Shown here in pieces: positions 59,511-64,000 of a DNA stretch of 64,000 bases; the first letter of the stretch is position 1, and each line of letters starts with the position of its first letter. The notes beneath the pieces are model-generated. The model had not been told where the DNA came from, did not search any database, and saw only the letters and a program-made list of their open reading frames with translations. The translations under genes and the position numbers were made by a program. The stretch is from positions 9,932,501-9,996,500 of the forward strand of contig JAGTTD010000008.1 of the NCBI GenBank assembly GCA_018398585.1, in the 5' to 3' direction. The DNA is from Simmondsia chinensis (lineage: Eukaryota > Streptophyta > Magnoliopsida > Caryophyllales > Simmondsiaceae).

Positions 59511-61251
59511 ATGGCCTAGACTTCATTTGCTATCTATGCCCCCTTGCCCAAGCGGACAGCCAAATCGAGCAATTGATGCATCTGCTTCGAGCAGGCATTC
59601 CAATAGTCTCTGATGTGCTTCAAAGCCCAATCGATCTTAACAAACTAATGAGGATCTTTCTCGGTTATCAGAGAATGATCCTTCGCCTTCCTTTGCGTCT
59701 TATGCCCTACGGCCTATCTTTGACACATCCCGAGATGTCCTAAGTCTTCAGGGAATTTTTTCGGATACTGACGAATATACTTTGCTGAGCAAAGTTTTTG
59801 CAAGCTATTCTTCGGGAGAAAGATGCATCCTAAAAGAAGCGGCGCCATTTAAAGGAAGGACTTTCTTGACAAAGCGATATGCTGATTAGGTGGACAATCT
59901 AATTACGACCCATGAACAGAAATGGAAGAATCTTCGTATTTATGAAGCCATCATGCTCCCCACCATTGCTCCCAGGTATCATTATCCCATTATGAAGGAG
60001 CTCACTTGCTATTGGAGCACCTATTATAACGTTTTTATCCTCCCTGAGGGATTTCTTGGCATTACCTTGGAGGACATAACGGCCTTAACAAGTCCTTCGC
60101 AAGGAGGAGAGGATTTGCCTCTTATTTCTTTTATTTCTAAAGAGGCTAAAGTTTTTGCCTCTTCCTTCCCTATAATCGATTTGCCTAGTGATTATGAATC
60201 CTTTGTCAAGATGTTTGTAATAGAGGCTCATGCCTTTGGGCATGGTTCAAAAGAAGAAAAGGCATGTTTTTACTTGTTTTGGTTAAACAAGTTTCCCTTT
60301 GCTAACTCCTCCAACTCAGTCTTGAAATTTCAAAAGACCATGGCTTTAAACTTAGTCTTTAGCACTGGTTCATTAGCCTTAGGCACATTATTCTTTGCCC
60401 AAGTATATGAATTCCTTAGGGACATTATAGCCAAGAACTATGTTGTCCAAGCATGTGAACCCTTATGGCTAGCCCAACTTTGGGCCCAAGCCTATTTTTC
60501 TAAGCTCTACCGCAAAGGCCCCTACGCTCCCACAGGTGAGGACATTTGCTACTTGAGGGAGTACTTTGCTTATCATGAGGTCCAACTACCCTTAGGATGG
60601 TCCTTTAACCAATGCCTTATGAGACTAATCTCTCCTCCAAGAAAGAAGGGAACCTAACGGACTCCCTTTAGGGAGACAAATCTTGGTCCATTATGGTTCA
60701 GGAAACTGAACATTCATTATGACGTCTCTATGGACATCAATTCGCAGATCTAGTAGGTAATCTTATGCCCTCAAAATCTATTCATCCTTCACCAGAATCA
60801 TTTTAGTGTAGAAACATATAGGCCTAGATTGTTTGCCAGGCAATTTGCTGTGGCCGAGGATATCCCTTTTTCCCAATCTAAGGACCAAGAACCTTTGGTG
60901 GGCTCAGAGGTTCCCCATCCAACCTGTTCAGCTTAGGGAGCTCCGTGAGCTGAACCAAGAAGTGAAATCCATTTATGCGTACACTGTTGTTTGTAGGTAC
61001 ACCCCGTGGGCCATAGCACGCTTTGTAGCTTGGTTTTAAGCTTGTTGGTCCTCTTCAAAAGGCCAAAGGTGCCAAGCAGTATTTTATGCCTTTATTTGGG
61101 CTTGCAGGTCCCAGCTCGAGAGCAAGCCAGCCCATCAGCATTAGGCAAACCTCGCAGAAGACACGATTAGGTAAACAGCCACTTATGAAGTATGCTTCAG
61201 TCTTATTTAATGGCTTGAATAAAGATTGATTTTTGTTCTTTATATTTTCAG
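59511..61251 (+). pseudogene. Antisense PMD gene of Tat element D
   Basis: The most complete PMD copy. The N-terminal part (from about 59511) has early stops, then ENDPSPSF and a DTDEYTLLSKVFASYS block. An in-frame TAG at 59887 precedes an open frame of 255 codons (59890-60657). This has YEAIMLPTIAPRYHYPIM, then EGFLGITLEDITALTSPSQG, FYLFWLNKFPFANSSNSVLK and LALGTLFFAQVYEFLRD, then WLAQLWAQAYF: the PMD core in its usual order. A broken extension follows to 61171 (LRTKNLWWAQRF, then VVCRYTPWAIARFVAWF). A possible short intron at 61172-61251 (GT...TTTTCAG) leads to RQPPRV. PMD proteins of the host (MAIN, MAIL1) act in gene silencing; the retrotransposon-borne forms have no established role that I can state. 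Confidence 0.75.
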
Positions 61252-61530
61252 CATATTTCTAGGCAACCCCCAAGAGTGCTATGACTAGAAGCTTCACTCA
61301 GATGCTACTAGAGGAGTCCCCTTCAGGAATCTCTTAACCATCCCCTGAGGTTGGTGGCTCAAAAAGAAAAAGAAGGACATTGTTCCTCCAACACTCCCTG
61401 CTGAGCAAACGAAGAAGAGGTACCTATCTAACAATTAGTGAGAAAAAGAAGAGCCATGTGAAAGAACTATATGCCCTTTAGAGCCATACTCATAGGATTT
61501 GGAGTTAGGTTTTGTCCTATGAACCTGTGG
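61252..61530 (+). pseudogene. Possible second exon of the D PMD gene
   Basis: After the acceptor-like TTTTCAG the sequence reads QPPRV, then a Lys-rich nuclear-signal-like segment (near 61355-61375 and 61395-61410), with stops. It is cut by a copia LTR at 61531. Assignment rests on position only. Confidence 0.35.
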
Positions 61531-63450
61531 TGTTGGATTATTTGATGGACATTTGCTTCAATGGCATTGTGTTCTTTATCATGTATACTTTACTATTATT
61601 ACTTCATTGTTGCATTAACATGGTAAATCCCAAAGGATAAATGTAATAGGATTGGGTCAGGTTAGTCACAATAATCAGAGCCAATGCCCTGATAGTTATG
61701 TCCTTCAATGCTCTTGGTCATAGGACCCCTGAGAATGGGCACCGGTGGATCTAGATAGACCAACACATAGTGTGACTAGCTCTATTTGATAGAGAGAAGT
61801 TGAACTTATGGTTCCTTATGTGGAGACACCAAGGCACATGTTTGGCTACATATGGAAGATATGTTCATTAGATAGACCCACTAGAGATACCTACATGGAT
61901 TGACCAAACCAGACTGCCAATAGGTAGTTCTTGGGGTGGCGATTGTGTAAGCAGGCTCCTTTGATCTAAGTTCACCATAGCGGCGTGTGAGCAACTCACT
62001 ATACTTGTACTCTAGGCTTCTTGCTCCTAAGTGGACTTGCAGAACTGAGATTAGGTATAGTTAAGTACTCATGAAGTCAATGAGTGAAGCTTAAAGAATC
62101 TATCACTCTTGGTGGTAGGAAAGATGCTCTATAAATCATCATACATACAAACTCTCAAAGTCCTTGGTCAAGGCAGATGGACTCTAAGAGAAGAGTCTCT
62201 TGATTGGTCCAAAGATAGTGACTGGAATGGTATGAGGCATAGTGCAAACCTACTGCAGATTTGACAGTTTTCCATACCCTAGTATTACCCGAAGCATATT
62301 ACGATGGAAGAAATGATCATGCATCGAAATTGGTATCCAATAGGTTTTATAATGGCACTAGTTCATTCATGTCATCCCGTCATTGGGATGCCTTGCTAGG
62401 GGCCAACTTTGATTGGTGGATGCTCGTGACATATGATATCATTTGATCAATTGATTCAAAGGAGTTTGACCAAGTGCCTTCGATTAGATATTTCTCTAGT
62501 CATATATCTACTACCAGCTTGACATTGAACCTACGAGTCTGGCATGTACAACGAGATCGACATAATATAATGGAGTTGTTATTTAAGCTAAATTGTTGGT
62601 TCTACTTGGAATAAAAAGATTTATAATTCTGACTCTACATGGAGTGAATTTAAAGTAGTCTTGCCAGTACAGGATTATGTTTAATTCATTTCGAGGAAAA
62701 CTAAAATTCAAAGTGTTGCTTCTGAAGCCATGAGGGTAATATGGAAAAAATTGACAATTAAGGTAATTGATAATTAATTATTATTTCTTAATTAAATTAA
62801 GAGATAATGGGTATAAGTTAATTTAAATAGGATTCCAATTGTGATATAAAAGTTGGCAAGTAAAAATACTTCAGAAAAAGGTGTAAATGGGTGCAAATTG
62901 CAAATTGTTACAGTGCTACTACAGTATCTCTATAGTATGCGTATTGCGACAATAAACATATTGCAATAGTGTCATTGCTACAGTACCATAGCTATCGTAT
63001 GTTTTTATAGCTTTATACGGTCTATAATATATGCATATGTTTGTTTTTTTGGTTGCCTATATGTATTTCAAGCTAGCATATTTTTGTTACACAAAAAAAA
63101 AAAGGAAAAAAAAAATTTTCAAAATATTTTAGCTAGATATTTTTCAAAGCCTACAATATAAAATGAATTATAAGGAAATTATTTCTGAAATATGTTCCTA
63201 ACTATAATCCTCTCGTTGCCAAGTTCTACGGTGTTGGATCATATACATTGTTGGTGCATTCACCTGTAGAGGTTTCATACATTCAAAACTCTTCTTTTGT
63301 ATTTTAAAGCTGGTTTCACCAGGTAACATTCTAGACCTACTTTTATATAATTTAATTATGCATGAATTGATCTATTAGGGAGTAAAATTTTATTATTTCT
63401 GTTGTGTTTTTATGGTTAAACTTATTTAAAACTATGATTCGCTCCTCTCA
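61531..63450 (+). mobile_element. 5' LTR (1,920 bp) of a copia-type element leaving the window
   Basis: Begins TGTTGGATTATTTGATGG and ends GCTCCTCTCA, directly followed by a perfect primer site. A TATA-like GATATAAAAG lies near 62840. Its only open frame of note (62261-62446) lies within the LTR and is not supported as a gene. Length and TGTTGG start fit plant copia elements; without pol in the window the superfamily is an inference. Confidence 0.7.
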
Positions 63451-63452
63451 AT

Positions 63453-63464
63453 TGGTATCAGAGC
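63453..63464 (+). other. Primer binding site after the right-edge LTR
   Basis: TGGTATCAGAGC, a perfect initiator tRNA-Met site, two bases after the LTR end. Confidence 0.88.
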
Positions 63465-64000
63465 AGATTCACGTATAGATCAAGATTGTTAATTGATGAT
63501 CGTGATGTTTTAATTGTTAAAACAATCTATTTCGTAAATAATTGTTGTTTCATATTCGAAAACTTTATGCAAGTTCTTTCGTACTTATTTTAAATATGAT
63601 GTTTCTTAATCACTGTATTTTTATGAACAAATAATATTTGATAATTGATAGAAAATTATATTATTTCGTATTGATGAAATTATGGATTTAAAATTGCTGA
63701 AAAATCACTTTGTGGAATACGCCACTAATTGTTATAACTTGGAAAACTTGTTAGTATTAGATATTAACATTTATCGTGATATAAGAATTAAAGAATAAAT
63801 TTAAAAAATCTAATGAATTAAGTTTTATACTTAAAAGGCATTTAAGGTATATCAAGATTTGTTTTAAAAGATTAATGTTTGATATTAATCCTTGAAACAA
63901 AGATGTTTATTGTTTTCTTTAGAATTTGAGCCTAAATAAAATTCAGATTGCAATTATTTAGTATTAGTCGTTAAATGTTAATGATTATCCATATTAAATT
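63465..64000 (+). other. Leader of the right-edge element
   Basis: AT-rich 5' untranslated sequence with no open frame. gag should start to the right of the window. Confidence 0.55.

Overview
The window is nuclear DNA of a flowering plant (probably a eudicot; the species cannot be read from the sequence). It is a graveyard of nested transposable elements. Ty1/copia and Ty3/gypsy retrotransposons with plant-type primer sites, an RTE-type LINE, a MITE-like DNA element and the plant mobile domain (PMD) are all present. I find no convincing host gene, tRNA or rRNA in 64 kb. Almost every coding region is interrupted by stops, frameshifts or younger insertions.

Left part (1-7977): the edge of a minus-strand LTR element (LTR 375-760, gag start at 299) and a decayed plus-strand copia pol called H. 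H was split inside its RT by a complete non-autonomous LTR retrotransposon, NA-1 (1027-6008, target duplication ACTTG). NA-1 has no RT, but carries a broken frame of about 840 codons that I cannot assign. H resumes at 6009 with the rest of RT and RNase H and ends in a probable 3' LTR.

Middle part (7971-53916): one Tat-lineage gypsy element A on the minus strand. Its pol (IN, RNase H, RT) lies at 7971-11195 and its protease, gag, primer site and 5' LTR at 47854-53916. The two halves are separated by a second Tat element B (11201-47853), inserted between the protease and RT of A. B has a left LTR, an antisense PMD gene, a partial RT, protease, gag and a right LTR. B is itself interrupted. A solo copia-type LTR (13204-21775) sits in the PMD gene and hosts a short Athila-like element and a CpG-rich MITE-like element. 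A solo gypsy-type LTR (22035-30881) also sits in the PMD gene. A second solo copia-type LTR (35390-40229), holding a LINE, sits in gag. A second non-autonomous element, NA-2 (42705-47256), sits in the right LTR. A 7,332-bp block (15897-23228) was then duplicated in tandem (23229-30560) with very few differences.

Right part (53917-64000): a minus-strand copia fragment C (preintegrase region, zinc knuckle, gag, 5' leader and partial LTR), a third Tat LTR (D) followed by its antisense PMD gene, and the start of a copia element whose 1.9-kb LTR (61531-63450) and primer site lead out of the window.

Of most interest are the related elements NA-1 and NA-2, which carry a long frame of unknown function in place of gag-pol; the repeated antisense PMD gene in the Tat elements; the recent 7.3-kb duplication; and the MITE-like element built from arrays of an ACCGCG-type motif.
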